In this document: positions 1-6,365 of the stretch, one piece after another
How the letters are laid out: the number at the start of each line of letters is the position of its first letter
Position numbering within the stretch: position 1 is the stretch's first letter
Assembly (NCBI GenBank): GCA_964570205.1
Contig: CAZMXI010000096.1
Location: 1 to 18,950 of the forward strand
Length of the DNA: 18,950 nt
DNA from: CAZMXI01 sp964570205
GTDB lineage: Bacteria; Planctomycetota; Phycisphaerae; Tepidisphaerales; Tepidisphaeraceae
Direction: 5' to 3'
Notes under the pieces: model-generated
Told to the model about the DNA's origin: nothing
Seen by the model: only the letters and a program-made list of their open reading frames with translations
Databases searched by the model: none
Position numbers and translations under genes: made by a program

Positions 1-1324
1 CCGCCTCCGCCAGCGCCCGCAGGTTATACCCCTTCGCCTCCCGCCCGCGCTTCCGCAGATGGATCGCAAAAATCTGCTCCCGCGCATCCCGGTCCGGCAG
101 ATCGACAAAGAAAATCTCGTCGAATCGCCCCTTCCGCAGCAGTTCCGGCGGCAACGCCTCGATGTCGTTCGCCGTCGCGATCACGAACACCGGGCTTTCG
201 TGCTCCTGCATCCATGTCAACATCATCCCGAACATCCGCCGCGACAAACCCCCGTCCGTGCTCAGGCTGGCCGCCGACGCCATCGCCTTCTCCACCTCGT
301 CGATCCACAGCACCAGGGGCGCCATCCGCTCCGCCTGGTGCAGCGACTCCCGCAGCCGCCGCTCCGATTCCCCGATGTACCGGTCATACAACGCCCCCAC
401 ATCCATCCGCAGCAGCGGCCATTTCCACGCCGTCGCCACCGCCTTCGCCGCCAGGCTCTTGCCCGCTCCCTGCACCCCCAGCATCAATATCCCCCTCGGC
501 GCCCGAAGCCCGAAGTCCCGCGCCTTCGCCGACAGCGCGTGACGGCGGTTCTCCAGCCAATACTTCAGCCGCCGCAACCCCCCGATCTCGTCCAGGCTCA
601 CCGGAGAATCAATGAACTCCAGCATCCCCTCCCCCTGCAGCGCTGCCCGCTTCAGCGCCAGCATCGGCTTGATGTCCTCTCGGTCCAACCGGTCATCGTC
701 CGCGCAGGCATCCAGGATCAACTGCCGCGCCTGCCGGTGGGTCAGCCCACGCAGCGTCTGCACCAGTGTCTCGACATCCTGACGCCCCAGATCCACCGTC
801 ACCCCCCGGCCGCGACAACACTGCTCCACCGTCTCGGTCAATATCTCCCGGATCTCCGCCTCGTCCGGCAGCGACAACTCAAACGCCGTCGATTCCGCCC
901 GAACCACCGCCGGCATTTCCGCCGCATGGTCGATCAGGACCAGGTGGCTGCCCGTGCCACGGAACCGCGCTACAGTCTCGCGCAGCAGCCGCAGCGTCCG
1001 CTGATCAGAAAGGTGGCTCGCCAGGTCGAACATCACCAGCAGGTGCGTGCGCTCCCATTGCGTCAGGTAATACAACGCGGCCGCCGGATGCTCCGTGTCC
1101 TTCAGCGCCGGCCCCTGCGGAATATTCGGGTCGTGAATGCCCCGATTATTGGACCATGCCCAGATATCCAGCTTCTGCTCCGCCGCCACGGCGCGCACCA
1201 GTTCCAGCGCATCCTCCTCCTCGAAAGTGCTGATGCGGATGCATGGATGCCCCGCCGCCAACAGACGGTTCAGCCGTTTCTGGTCATCGAGGGGCTTCTT
1301 CGGCCGCGGATCGCGACGGTCCAT
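1..1324 (-). CDS. Ycf46-like AAA+ ATPase (3' end outside window)
   Basis: The visible 441 residues show an N-terminal region of about 240 residues (with an LLVMFDLASHL stretch near 95-105) followed by a classical AAA+ module. Walker A is GVQGAGKS (283-290), Walker B is LVLWIDEVEK (337-346), sensor 1 is ATAND (383-387), and an arginine-finger-type segment RKGRFDE lies at 397-403. The combination LMLGVQGAGKSLAAKA, then PLLRMDVGALY, then LWIDEVEK is what Ycf46-type ATPases of plastids and cyanobacteria show. In that family the N-terminal half is a degenerate ATPase-like domain; the cellular role is poorly defined. The protein is presumably cytoplasmic. The start is the ATG at 1322-1324, which has no Shine-Dalgarno sequence; a TTGACA box lies just upstream. 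It diverges from the uncharacterised gene at 1403. The C-terminal end of the AAA lid continues beyond base 1. The AAA+ call is secure; the Ycf46 subfamily is recognised from motif wording. Confidence 0.88.
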   Translation of the reverse strand, partial: MDRRDPRPKKPLDDQKRLNRLLAAGHPCIRISTFEEEDALELVRAVAAEQKLDIWAWSNNRGIHDPNIPQGPALKDTEHPAAALYYLTQWERTHLLVMFDLASHLSDQRTLRLLRETVARFRGTGSHLVLIDHAAEMPAVVRAESTAFELSLPDEAEIREILTETVEQCCRGRGVTVDLGRQDVETLVQTLRGLTHRQARQLILDACADDDRLDREDIKPMLALKRAALQGEGMLEFIDSPVSLDEIGGLRRLKYWLENRRHALSAKARDFGLRAPRGILMLGVQGAGKSLAAKAVATAWKWPLLRMDVGALYDRYIGESERRLRESLHQAERMAPLVLWIDEVEKAMASAASLSTDGGLSRRMFGMMLTWMQEHESPVFVIATANDIEALPPELLRKGRFDEIFFVDLPDRDAREQIFAIHLRKRGREAKGYNLRALAEA

Positions 1325-1332
1325 GACGGAGG

Positions 1333-1359
1333 TTTATCGGACCTTGTCAAGTCTGTCAA
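1333..1359 (-). promoter_or_regulatory. candidate promoter of the Ycf46-like gene
   Basis: On the minus strand two perfect TTGACA hexamers lie at 1354-1359 and 1345-1350, nine bases apart. A GATAAA that could be a -10 box lies at 1333-1338, 15 bp after the upstream TTGACA. The -10-like box ends 8 nt before the ATG, so a transcript from here would have almost no leader. The 15-bp spacer is short for sigma-70 promoters, so this is the weakest of the start-proximal promoters in the window. Confidence 0.3.
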
Positions 1360-1402
1360 AGCATCCGGCCGATATATCCACGTGGGGGAAAGGAGTATCA
1401 GC

Positions 1403-2008
1403 GTGAGCGTTACAGTCGATCACGAGCCCCTGCCGGTCAAGGCCCTGGGCCTTCAGACCGTCGGCCAGGTCATCAACCACGTCCAGAAGGACAATCGCCT
1501 GGTCGTCCAGGTCCTGATCGACGGCCAGGAGCCCAACGCCGACCAGTTCCCGGCCACGCGCCAGACCAGTCTCGCCGATCATGTTGTCTACATCGAGACC
1601 GCCGACCCCCGGGAACTTGCCGTCGAGGTCCTCGACGAGGTCCGCCGGCACCTGGAGGAAACCGACCGGTTCAAGGCCGAAGCCGCCGAGCTGCTCCAGC
1701 GGAATCAGACCACCAAGGCCCTCCAGCAGCTCTCCGGATGCCTCCGCGTCTGGCAGCACGCCCAGGAATCCGTCGAAAAAACCGCCGAACTGCTCCGCAT
1801 CGACCTCCAGCAGGTCCGCGTCGGCGCCCGATCCCTCACCGAGGTGCTCCAGTCCTTCTCCCAGCAGCTTCGGCAGATTCGCTCTTCCCTTCATCAGCGC
1901 GATTTCGTGCTCCTGGGCGATGTCCTCCTTTACGAAATGCAGGATGCGACGCCGCTCTGGCTCAGTTCGATCGACGCCATGCGCGAATTGATCCGGTCGA
2001 TCGAATGA
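1403..2008 (+). CDS. uncharacterised 201-residue protein, predicted helical
   Basis: I do not recognise this protein. The N-terminal 75 residues alternate hydrophobic and polar residues (VTVDHEPLPVKALGLQTVGQ, then a VVQVLIDGQ strand), like a small beta-rich fold. Residues about 75-200 look almost entirely helical, with repeated Leu/Gln/Glu and few glycines (LEETDRFKAEAAELLQRN, VEKTAELLRIDLQQV), possibly coiled-coil. There is no signal peptide or membrane segment. The GTG start at 1403 is chosen because AGGAG (1391-1395) sits 7 nt upstream and the protein character changes there. The frame stays open far upstream, but that part is Arg/Pro/Gln-rich shadow of the opposite gene. A second unknown gene follows 54 bp downstream on the same strand, so the two may be co-transcribed. 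It diverges from the AAA+ ATPase; a link between them is only suggested by position. Confidence 0.75.
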   Translation: MSVTVDHEPLPVKALGLQTVGQVINHVQKDNRLVVQVLIDGQEPNADQFPATRQTSLADHVVYIETADPRELAVEVLDEVRRHLEETDRFKAEAAELLQRNQTTKALQQLSGCLRVWQHAQESVEKTAELLRIDLQQVRVGARSLTEVLQSFSQQLRQIRSSLHQRDFVLLGDVLLYEMQDATPLWLSSIDAMRELIRSIE

Positions 2009-2062
2009 ATGCCGGTTCGCGATTCCCTGCCACCGGCGGTTTCGTCTAGAATCGGGGGCATC

Positions 2063-2791
2063 ATGGTTGAGCAGCTTCAGGACTATTGTGAACTCGGCCA
2101 GCGCGAACTGATCCGCTGTAACTACGTCGAGGCCGAGCGGCTTCTCGCCGACGCCGAACGCGATGCTTGGAACTCGCGCGATTTCGACACCCTGTCCCGG
2201 GTCTGCATGCCGCTCCAGGAGGCCCGCCGCCAGCGCCGGCAGCTCTGCGCCGAGGGCATCGTCTGCCTCGACCTCATCGCCCAGGGGCCCTCCGACCTGC
2301 TCGACGGTCGCCACGTCGTCGAGAACTACCCCGCCGGGCAACTGCTTGTGGCCGGATGGATGTCGATCGAGCCGGCCGTGCGCGTCCGCGAGCTCGCCAG
2401 AGAAAATGGCCTGTATCTGGAGACGTTCCTCGGCGCCGCCTATCCCACCCCGGAAGGCACGATCGTGGCGATCCTGCCGGACGCGACCGCAGCCCCGGCC
2501 GTTGAGGCCGCGACCGTCGAAACGCTGCGGGCGAAACTCCCGCCCCACTCGCCGCTCTATCACCCGGCCGAACTGCCCCGCGGCGCCCGGCGCGGCGATG
2601 CACAGACCTTCTCGTTGGTCTCAGGCATCTGGGAACTGCTGCACCGCCCCTTCCTCGGCGCGGCCGACGCCCAGGCCGACCCCATATCAAGAATCGAGGG
2701 CTACCGCCGCACCATCCAAGTCGATTACGCCTGCGAGCTGGCGCACCAGAGGCTCTCGGATGTGGCCCGGAAGCTGGCCAGGGAGGTGTGA
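2063..2791 (+). CDS. uncharacterised 242-residue protein
   Basis: I do not recognise a family. Residues 1-65 are helical and TPR-like (LGQRELIRCNYVEAERLLAD, then a second helix pair). Residues 70-160 contain mixed strands and helices with LLVAGWMSIEPAVRVRELAR and a TIVAILPD strand. The C-terminal 50 residues are helical again (ISRIEGYRRTIQVDYACELA). No signal peptide or transmembrane segment is visible. The ATG at 2063 is preferred over an in-frame ATG at 2009 because the preceding 18 codons look non-coding and a GGGGG stretch lies at the Shine-Dalgarno distance. It lies 54 bp after the 201-residue gene and ends 20 bp before the convergent atpC stop. The cytoplasmic location is inferred. Confidence 0.75.
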   Translation: MVEQLQDYCELGQRELIRCNYVEAERLLADAERDAWNSRDFDTLSRVCMPLQEARRQRRQLCAEGIVCLDLIAQGPSDLLDGRHVVENYPAGQLLVAGWMSIEPAVRVRELARENGLYLETFLGAAYPTPEGTIVAILPDATAAPAVEAATVETLRAKLPPHSPLYHPAELPRGARRGDAQTFSLVSGIWELLHRPFLGAADAQADPISRIEGYRRTIQVDYACELAHQRLSDVARKLAREV

Positions 2792-2811
2792 AAACGGACG
2801 GCCGTGCGGGA

Positions 2812-3207
2812 CTACTTCATCGTCGCCAGAGTCTGCTTCGTCTGGGCGCGGGCCAACTGCCGCTGCCGCTCCTGAAAAGCGGGTTCGTCCACGGCCTTGC
2901 GGGCCGCGGCCTCGGCGTACTCCGCCCGGGCCTGCTCGTAATCGATCTGTTCTGCGGGAACCAGTTCGCCGGTGAGGATGGTCAGGCTGTTGCCCTTCAT
3001 CTGCGCCACCCCGCCATCCATGAAGAACAGCCGGTGCTTGCCGTCCGGCAGGTCGAGCCGCAGCGGGCCCACCCCAAGTTGCACCAGCAGCGGCGCCCGG
3101 CCGGTCAGGATGCCCAGAAGACCATCATGAGCGGGCACAATCGCCTGGGTGATCCTGCCTTCGAAGCCCAGTTGCTCCGGGGTGACGACCGTACACTGGA
3201 ATGCCAT
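2812..3207 (-). CDS. atpC: F-type ATP synthase epsilon subunit
   Basis: This is the epsilon subunit of the F1 central stalk, which couples the gamma rotor to catalysis and in many bacteria restrains ATP hydrolysis. The 131 residues have the normal two-domain plan. The N-terminal beta-sandwich (1-85) includes the family signature region PAHDGLLGILTGRAPLL (25-41, typically PGxxGxxGVLPGHAPL) and FFMDGGVAQM. The C-terminal alpha-helical hairpin (86-131) is rich in Ala, Glu and Gln. The ATG at 3205-3207 has AGGAG five nt upstream. Unusually, no atpD or other ATP synthase gene is adjacent: the neighbours are an unknown gene (convergent) and greA (divergent). A promoter-like element precedes it at 3289-3318, so it seems to be transcribed alone. 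Length and motifs are normal, so I expect a functional subunit. Confidence 0.93.
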   Translation of the reverse strand: MAFQCTVVTPEQLGFEGRITQAIVPAHDGLLGILTGRAPLLVQLGVGPLRLDLPDGKHRLFFMDGGVAQMKGNSLTILTGELVPAEQIDYEQARAEYAEAAARKAVDEPAFQERQRQLARAQTKQTLATMK

Positions 3208-3288
3208 GCCGACTCCTGCTCTTGCTCGGGGCGGGGCACGGTTCCTGACCAGCACACCGCGACCAGTTCGCCCTGTCCTGAATCGGTC

Positions 3289-3318
3289 AGTGTAGAGCAG
3301 AATGCCGCGGTGCGTCAA
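3289..3318 (-). promoter_or_regulatory. candidate sigma-70 promoter of atpC
   Basis: On the minus strand TTGACG (-35, 3313-3318, 5/6 match) and TACACT (-10, 3289-3294, 4/6) are separated by 18 bp. Transcription would start near 3282, giving a leader of about 75 nt that carries the atpC Shine-Dalgarno sequence. Confidence 0.45.
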
Positions 3319-3378
3319 TCTGCCGCACGCCGGTTCGTGTCGCGAAGCGTCGCGGAGTCGGCGGATGGGGTCGGCCGG

Positions 3379-3407
3379 GTGGCATGGCGCGTGTAGCGGG
3401 GTATAAT
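3379..3407 (+). promoter_or_regulatory. candidate sigma-70 promoter of greA
   Basis: A perfect TATAAT -10 box lies at 3402-3407, 17 bp after GTGGCA (3379-3384, 4/6 match to TTGACA). The start point would be near 3414, leaving a leader of about 78 nt before greA that contains the hairpin at 3430-3453. Confidence 0.5.
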
Positions 3408-3429
3408 GGAGCTCGGCACGGAGAAGCCC

Positions 3430-3453
3430 ACCACCGCGCGATGGCGCGGTGGT
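3430..3453 (+). promoter_or_regulatory. GC-rich hairpin in greA leader (possible attenuator)
   Basis: Arms 3430-3439 and 3444-3453 are perfectly complementary over 10 bp (ACCACCGCGC pairing with GCGCGGTGGT) around a 4-nt loop. CGCG and then TTTT (3458-3461) follow. It lies between the predicted greA start point and the greA Shine-Dalgarno sequence, so it could be a weak intrinsic attenuator or an mRNA-stabilising structure. The U-run is short and not directly adjacent, so efficient termination is uncertain. Confidence 0.45.
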
Positions 3454-3491
3454 CGCGTTTTCCAGGGCTGTGAGGAACAAGGAGTCGAATG

Positions 3492-3962
3492 ATGCAGTTT
3501 GTCAGCGCTGAGGAAAAGGCCGCTCTGGAGCGGAAACGGCAGGAGTTGTACAAGAGCCAGGTGGATGTGCAGGAGCGCATCCGCAAGGCCGCCGCCCTGG
3601 GCGATCTCTCCGAGAACGCCGAGTATCACTTCGCCAAGGAGGAGAACCGCCACATCCAGCGAGAGCTGGCGGAGCTGGAGGCGAAAATGAAGAACCTGGC
3701 GGTGGTCAGCAACGAATCGGTGCCGGAGGATGTGGTGTTTCTCGGGCACACGGTAAAGCTGCTGGACCTGAGCGACGACACCGAGCAGTTGGTGCGCATC
3801 GTTGGCGAAGCGCAGACGCCATCGGCCGACAGCGACATCCTGCCAGTCACCGCCAACAGCCCCATGGGCGACGCCCTCATGAAGGCGCACGTGGGCGACA
3901 CCGTGAAGGTCAAGGCCCCGCGCGGAACGATGGAGTTCAAGATTCTCGAAATCGTGCAGTAA
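3492..3962 (+). CDS. greA: transcription elongation factor GreA
   Basis: GreA enters the RNA polymerase secondary channel and stimulates cleavage of backtracked transcripts. The 156-residue protein has the N-terminal coiled coil (about 1-75) with the tip motif LGDLSENAEYHFAKEE, which holds the acidic residues that position Mg2+ in GreA/GreB. The C-terminal FKBP-like domain (80-156) includes VTANSPMGDALMKAHVGDTV, close to the SPIGxAL-GxxxGD pattern of the family. Two consecutive ATGs occur at 3489 and 3492; GGAG at 3481-3484 is 4 nt from the first and 7 nt from the second, so the second is preferred (one extra Met otherwise). It has its own TATAAT promoter and a leader hairpin. hisI follows after 54 bp, probably co-transcribed. 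Length is normal (about 157 residues). Confidence 0.94.
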   Translation: MQFVSAEEKAALERKRQELYKSQVDVQERIRKAAALGDLSENAEYHFAKEENRHIQRELAELEAKMKNLAVVSNESVPEDVVFLGHTVKLLDLSDDTEQLVRIVGEAQTPSADSDILPVTANSPMGDALMKAHVGDTVKVKAPRGTMEFKILEIVQ

Positions 3963-4016
3963 CGCCGGCCAGGGCCTGATGAACGGCCCCGGGCCGACGT
4001 ACGGCGGAGACCGACC

Positions 4017-4406
4017 ATGAAAGAGCAACTGGACCAACTGAAGTTCGACTCCAAAGGCCTGATCCCGTGCGTGGTGCAGGATGTGGAGAACGGGCAGGTG
4101 TTGATGGTGGCGTGGATGAACCGAAAAGCGCTGGACAAGACGCTGGAGACCGGCAAGATCCACACCTACAGCCGCAGTCGGGGCCGCCTGGCGCTCAAGG
4201 GCGAGAGCAGCCGCCATTTCCAGCACGTCAAGCAGGTGCTGACCGACTGCGACCGCGATGTGGTGCTGTTCAAGGTGGTGCAGGACGTGGCAGCCTGCCA
4301 CGAGGGATACCGAAGCTGCTTCTTCCGGGAACTGGACCCCGCCGGGAAGGAATGGAAGACGATCGCGGCCAAGGCGTTTGATCCCGACAAGGTCTACAGC
4401 GCGTGA
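4017..4406 (+). CDS. hisI: phosphoribosyl-AMP cyclohydrolase (histidine biosynthesis)
   Basis: HisI opens the adenine ring of phosphoribosyl-AMP, the third step of histidine synthesis, as a cytoplasmic Zn/Mg-dependent dimer. The 129-residue single-domain protein shows the diagnostic blocks VLMVAWMNRKAL, YSRSRGRLALKGESS and DCDRDVVLFKV, where the three Asp residues bind Mg2+, followed by AACHEGYRSCFFRE with Zn-ligand cysteines. The phosphoribosyl-ATP pyrophosphatase domain that some HisI proteins carry (HisIE) is absent, so hisE must lie elsewhere. GGAG lies upstream of the ATG at 4017. Its stop overlaps the GTG start of the downstream K+ transporter by 4 bp, which implies translational coupling. 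No other his gene is in the window. Confidence 0.94.
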   Translation: MKEQLDQLKFDSKGLIPCVVQDVENGQVLMVAWMNRKALDKTLETGKIHTYSRSRGRLALKGESSRHFQHVKQVLTDCDRDVVLFKVVQDVAACHEGYRSCFFRELDPAGKEWKTIAAKAFDPDKVYSA

Positions 4407-5707
4407 AGCGAAACCGCAAAAGGCTCGATCCGCGGAGAGTGGTCCCGGTCGGCTCGGGAGATCCGTCGCCAGGCCCGGCGGCAGCCTTGCCTCAGCGGTG
4501 GCCTTTGACCGGCAGCGCCGTCAAAGGAATGTTTGCCCTGTATCTGCTGGCCATCCTGGTGCAGGCGGGCTTGTTGCGCATGTTCAGCACGGTCGGCGGC
4601 GAACTGACCGCCAGCGAGGCGTATTTCGCCACGACCAGCGCCGTCACGCTCACGGGGTTTCCGCTGAAGACTCCGATTCACAGCTATGACGCGGCCGGCA
4701 GACTCCTGTTCTTCGTCTTCACTTTACTGGGAACGCTGTACACGCTGGTCGTGGCCGGGCTGGCCATGGCGCGCCTCCTACGGTTGCCGTTTTCGGATCG
4801 GCAGGTGCTGGGCTCCGGCGTGGTCCTGACGCTGGGGTTGATGACCGTGGGCGCTGTGCCGTTCATCGCCAGCGATTCGCTCGATCCACCCTCAGCGCTG
4901 ATGCTCTCGCTCAGCGCGTTCGGCAACAGCGGGCTCTGCTTTTCCGAACAGGCGATGCGCATGCACTACTGGCCGCTGCACGCGATCCTGTTGCCCCTGG
5001 CCGTCGCGGGCTCGCTGGGGCTGGTCGTGCTGATGGAGCTGCCCAGGCTGCTGCGAGAGCGGACGCTGTCGTCTCACGGCCGAACCGCGTTGACAATGAC
5101 GGCCGGGGCGTACCTGGCGTTTGTCGCGATGTTCCTGGTGTTGCACGTGTTATGGGCCTGGTCGAGAGAGCTGCCGATCGTGGGGGAGGGATTCCTGCGG
5201 GAGGTGCTGGCGCCGGCGTCGGTGCAGGCGGTCAACGGCCGGACCTTTGGGTTGCCGCTTTCGGGCGGGCTGGAATCGCTGCCGGGCTTCGCGCCCTGGC
5301 TGCTGACGCTGGCGATGATCGTCGGCGGGTGCGCGGGTGGAACGGCCGGCGGCCTGAAGCTGACGACTCTGGTCGGATTGTGGGCGGGCGCCCGGGACCT
5401 TCTCGCCGGACGAAACCCCGGGCGCGTGCCGGGAGCCGCCCTTCTTTGGACGGGGATCTATGCGAGCTGGTTCACGCTGGCGTTCGGGCTGCTGGTGGCG
5501 CTGGAGCCTCACGTTGCGTCAAGCCGGCTGCTGTTCGACACGATCAGCGCCCTGAGCAACGTCGGCTTGACCGAGCGGGCCATGACGATTGTCTCGCCGG
5601 GGCTGGACATTCTGACCGTCACGATGGTGGTGGGGCGACTGACGCCGCTGGCGATCCTGTGGTGGATGGCGGCTCGGGTGGATGACGCCGAACTGGCGAT
5701 CGGATGA
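4403..5707 (+). CDS. TrkH/KtrB-type potassium transporter, membrane subunit
   Basis: This is the pore-forming subunit of a Trk/Ktr K+ uptake system in the inner membrane. The 434 residues contain an Arg-rich cytoplasmic N-terminus of about 40 residues, then the four membrane-loop-membrane repeats of the family. The four selectivity-loop regions are visible: TTSAVTLTGF (77-86), SLSAFGNSGLCF (169-180), GGCAGGTAGGLKLTT (308-322) and ISALSNVGLT (381-390). These match the KtrB pattern, with TAGGxK especially diagnostic. The length is that of KtrB (about 450). The start is GTG at 4403, overlapping the hisI stop (GTGA arrangement). An in-frame ATG downstream near 4528 would remove the Arg-rich segment and has its AAGGA too close. 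The regulatory TrkA/KtrA RCK partner is not adjacent. It converges on rpiB with only 5 bp between stops. Confidence 0.9.
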   Translation: MKRNRKRLDPRRVVPVGSGDPSPGPAAALPQRWPLTGSAVKGMFALYLLAILVQAGLLRMFSTVGGELTASEAYFATTSAVTLTGFPLKTPIHSYDAAGRLLFFVFTLLGTLYTLVVAGLAMARLLRLPFSDRQVLGSGVVLTLGLMTVGAVPFIASDSLDPPSALMLSLSAFGNSGLCFSEQAMRMHYWPLHAILLPLAVAGSLGLVVLMELPRLLRERTLSSHGRTALTMTAGAYLAFVAMFLVLHVLWAWSRELPIVGEGFLREVLAPASVQAVNGRTFGLPLSGGLESLPGFAPWLLTLAMIVGGCAGGTAGGLKLTTLVGLWAGARDLLAGRNPGRVPGAALLWTGIYASWFTLAFGLLVALEPHVASSRLLFDTISALSNVGLTERAMTIVSPGLDILTVTMVVGRLTPLAILWWMAARVDDAELAIG

Positions 5708-5712
5708 TCCGT

Positions 5713-6237
5713 CTATGACCCGGACGTGTAGAGCGGCGGATGCTGGTCCTGCGCCGGCACGGGCACGGCCGGAGAATGCTCGGTGCGAGGGACATAAAGC
5801 CGGCGTTCATAGTCGCAGAGCTTCCGGACGCGGCGAAGATGTCTTCCCTGGCCGAAGGCCGTCGCCAGGAACGCCTGAATGATGTTGCGCATGTGATGCT
5901 CGGTAATGAGGTCAGCGCCAAGGCAGATCACATTGCAGTGGTTGTGTTCGCGGCTGAGGCGGGCCGCTACCTCATCATGGCAGACGGCGGCGCGGGCGCC
6001 GGCGACTTTGTTCGCCGCCACGGACATGCCGATGCCGTTGCCATCGATCAGGATGGCGACATCAAATCGCCCTTCGGCAACAGCGCCGGCGGCGGGAATG
6101 GCAAAATCGGGGTAATCGCTGGCCGAGGCGTTATCGCAACCGAGGTCGGTCACCTCATGGCCCCACTCGCGCAGCGTAAAGAGTATCCTGCGCTTGGCAT
6201 CGAAGCCGCGATGATCCGAGGCGATCGCGATTCTCAT
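5713..6237 (-). CDS. rpiB: RpiB/LacAB-family sugar-phosphate isomerase
   Basis: RpiB interconverts ribose 5-phosphate and ribulose 5-phosphate in the pentose phosphate pathway. The 174-residue protein begins MRIAIASDHRGFDAKR, with the Asp-His substrate-binding pair of the family. It continues with DYPDFA, GIGMSVAANK (phosphate-binding glycine loop and Asn), GARAAVCHD and SREHNHCNVICLGA. In Escherichia coli RpiB the catalytic Cys sits in CGTGIGMS; here the segment is DGNGIGMS, so Asp replaces Cys and Asn replaces Thr. The C-terminal roughly 35 residues (ERRLYVPRTEHSPAVPVPAQ onward) exceed the usual length of about 150 and look unstructured and Pro-rich. AGGAG precedes the ATG at 6237. It follows the YrdC-phosphatase fusion by 128 bp on the same strand, as ywlF (rpiB) follows ywlE in Bacillus. 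The family call is strong; exact substrate is less certain because of the Cys change. Confidence 0.9.
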   Translation of the reverse strand: MRIAIASDHRGFDAKRRILFTLREWGHEVTDLGCDNASASDYPDFAIPAAGAVAEGRFDVAILIDGNGIGMSVAANKVAGARAAVCHDEVAARLSREHNHCNVICLGADLITEHHMRNIIQAFLATAFGQGRHLRRVRKLCDYERRLYVPRTEHSPAVPVPAQDQHPPLYTSGS

Positions 6238-6365
6238 GGCTCACTCCTGCCCACATGCGCTTCGATCCATGCCCCCGAAACGGACGTTGCGCTGCGCCCA
6301 CGTGACGCCCATGTTCTAATGAGAACGGGCGGATTCCGCAAGGCTCAAAGGAAGTTCGGCCAGGA

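Noticed and set aside
59..1402. Long open plus-strand frame running into the gene at 1403
   Set aside because: Its translation is an Arg/Pro/His/Gln-rich shadow of the AAA+ ATPase on the minus strand; coding character and a Shine-Dalgarno sequence appear only at 1403.
3315..4301. Minus-strand open frame of 328 codons over greA and hisI
   Set aside because: It is antisense to two well-identified genes and covers the greA promoter; its composition is typical of a shadow frame.
6310..6334. Small inverted repeat GTTCT/AGAAC before rpiB
   Set aside because: A 5-bp stem is too short to support an operator or terminator call.
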